Positions 63,211-64,000 of a stretch of DNA of 64,000 bases are shown here, piece by piece; position 1 is the first letter of the stretch, and every line of letters starts with the position of its first letter. The DNA is from Pseudomonadales bacterium (GTDB lineage: Bacteria > Pseudomonadota > Gammaproteobacteria > Pseudomonadales > Azotimanducaceae), in NCBI GenBank assembly GCA_041395945.1, contig JAWKZN010000002.1:248001-312000 (forward strand), written 5' to 3'. The notes beneath the pieces are model-generated. The model was not told the DNA's origin and did no database searches. It was given only the letters and a program-made list of their open reading frames with translations. Made by a program: the position numbers and the translations under genes.

Positions 63211-64000
63211 TCAACCAGGCAATAGATGGGCCACCGCGTCACGCTCTTCGGTCAACTCCTGCTCGGTCGCCTGCATCTTCGCGCGGCTGAATTTGTTGAT
63301 CTCCAGCCCCTGCACAATCTTCCAGTCGCCGCCTTTGCAAACCACCGGGAAGGAGTAGATGAGTCCGGGCGCCACGTCGTAGCTGCCGTCCGAATACACT
63401 GCCATGCTCACGGTGCCCTGACTGCCGAGTGCCCAGTCGTGCATGTGGTCGATGGCGGCGTTGGCCGCTGAGGCGGCACTCGAGGCGCCTCTGGCCTTGA
63501 TGATCGCAGCACCGCGCTGCTGCACGGTGGGAATGAAGTCTTTTTCATAGTAGGCCATGTCCACCAGATCGAGCGCCTTCTTGCCCGCCACGGTGGCGTG
63601 GTGAATGTCCGGATACTGGGTGGCGGAATGATTGCCCCAGATGGCCAGACCCGCAACGTCCGTCACCTGCTTGCCTGTCTTGCCAGCGAGCTGTGCGACC
63701 GCCCGATTGTGGTCCAGGCGTGTCATTGCCGTGAACTGACGCGGATTGAGATCCGGCGCGTTGCGCTGGGCGATGAGACTGTTGGTGTTGGCCGGGTTGC
63801 CGACCACCAGCACTTTCACGCCACGGCTCGCGTGATCGTTGAGCGCCTTGCCCTGTACCGAGAAGATGGCCGCATTGGCTTCGATCAGATCCTTGCGCTC
63901 CATACCGGGTCCGCGCGGACGCGAACCCACCAGCAGTGCATAGTCACAATCCTTGAAGGCCACGTTGGCATCGTCGGTGGGGATCAGACCCTGAACCAGG
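63211..64000 (-). CDS. mdh: Malate dehydrogenase (5' end outside window)
   Basis: At least 263 residues of the C-terminal part; the N-terminus and NAD-binding GxGxxG lie beyond the window edge. Visible: ALLVGSRPRGPGMERKDLIEANAAIFSVQGKALND, VLVVGNPANTNSLIA, MTRLDHNRAVAQLAGKTGKQV (substrate Arg and catalytic Asp region), WGNHSATQYPDIHHAT (catalytic His), and VYSDGSYDVAPGLIYSFPVVCKGGDWKIVQGLEIN. This is the cytoplasmic-type MDH seen in many gammaproteobacteria. The codons run continuously to position 64000. Its stop at 63211-63213 is 25 bp from the weak hypothetical gene's start. Confidence 0.93.
   Translation of the reverse strand, partial: LVQGLIPTDDANVAFKDCDYALLVGSRPRGPGMERKDLIEANAAIFSVQGKALNDHASRGVKVLVVGNPANTNSLIAQRNAPDLNPRQFTAMTRLDHNRAVAQLAGKTGKQVTDVAGLAIWGNHSATQYPDIHHATVAGKKALDLVDMAYYEKDFIPTVQQRGAAIIKARGASSAASAANAAIDHMHDWALGSQGTVSMAVYSDGSYDVAPGLIYSFPVVCKGGDWKIVQGLEINKFSRAKMQATEQELTEERDAVAHLLPG

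Noticed and set aside
1..64000. tRNA, rRNA or riboswitch
   Set aside because: None was recognised by reading the intergenic regions. A covariance search (tRNAscan-SE, Rfam) would settle this; a significant hit would overturn the statement.

Overview
The window is a high-GC chromosomal segment, most likely from an aerobic heterotrophic gammaproteobacterium. This is inferred from the syd and greB homologues, a BtuB-like TonB receptor, Ada/Ogt repair genes, a PEP-CTERM protein and many acyl-CoA/enoyl-CoA and 2-oxoglutarate dioxygenase genes. About 65 protein genes are supported. Two run off the window: an RHS/FG-GAP surface protein at the left edge and malate dehydrogenase at the right edge. No rRNA, tRNA, CRISPR array, integrase or transposase was recognised.

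Layout. 1-6.4 kb: a very large exported FG-GAP/Ig-like/RHS protein with a lipoprotein gene just upstream, a VTT-family membrane protein and a PEP-CTERM protein. 6.7-16 kb: the most coherent and least familiar block. A three-gene operon on the minus strand (radical SAM enzyme, O-methyltransferase, YdjY-like secreted protein) is divergent from an NtrB/NtrC-type two-component system. Beyond that lie a good sigma-54 promoter, an exported squalene-cyclase-like (QW-repeat) protein and a TonB-dependent receptor. A CCTGTACC motif recurs upstream of both outer operons, so the regulator may control import and modification of an unidentified ligand. 16-24 kb: a ThuA-like protein, a GFA-ArsC fusion, two paired acyl-CoA dehydrogenases, NAD synthetase, a secreted metallo-beta-lactamase-fold protein and a DUF924 protein. 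24-36 kb: an exported DUF11-like protein, nitroreductase, TonB C-terminal-domain lipoprotein, phytanoyl-CoA dioxygenase-like protein, VOC protein, a degenerate SDR, and an aminosugar group (GH20 hexosaminidase, NahK-like kinase, divergent SIS isomerase).

36-49 kb: LysR regulator divergent from citrate synthase with two palindromic operators between them, a Cys/Met-metabolism PLP enzyme, a TPR protein, two tandem TauD-type dioxygenases, a class II aldolase next to mtnA (methionine salvage), greB, a secreted RidA-dienelactone hydrolase fusion, and an EF-hand/ECF sigma/anti-sigma/periplasmic metal-sensor group followed by syd. 49-61 kb: aroA, TetR regulator, alkylation repair (Ogt plus an Ada-AlkA fusion), a ManA-like cupin, metallophosphoesterase, glyoxalase II-like hydrolase, an M55 (DppA-like) peptidase that seems to use an ATC start, and two overlapping enoyl-CoA hydratases. 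61-64 kb: a Fic-family protein with a degenerate catalytic motif preceded by an AT-rich array of ATGTCG operators spaced about 20 bp apart, a weak hypothetical gene, and malate dehydrogenase.

Many start codons were moved from the longest frame to an internal GTG/TTG/ATG, because of Shine-Dalgarno position, 1-4 bp overlap with the upstream stop, or signal-peptide position. All functional names rest on motif recognition by eye. None was checked against a database.
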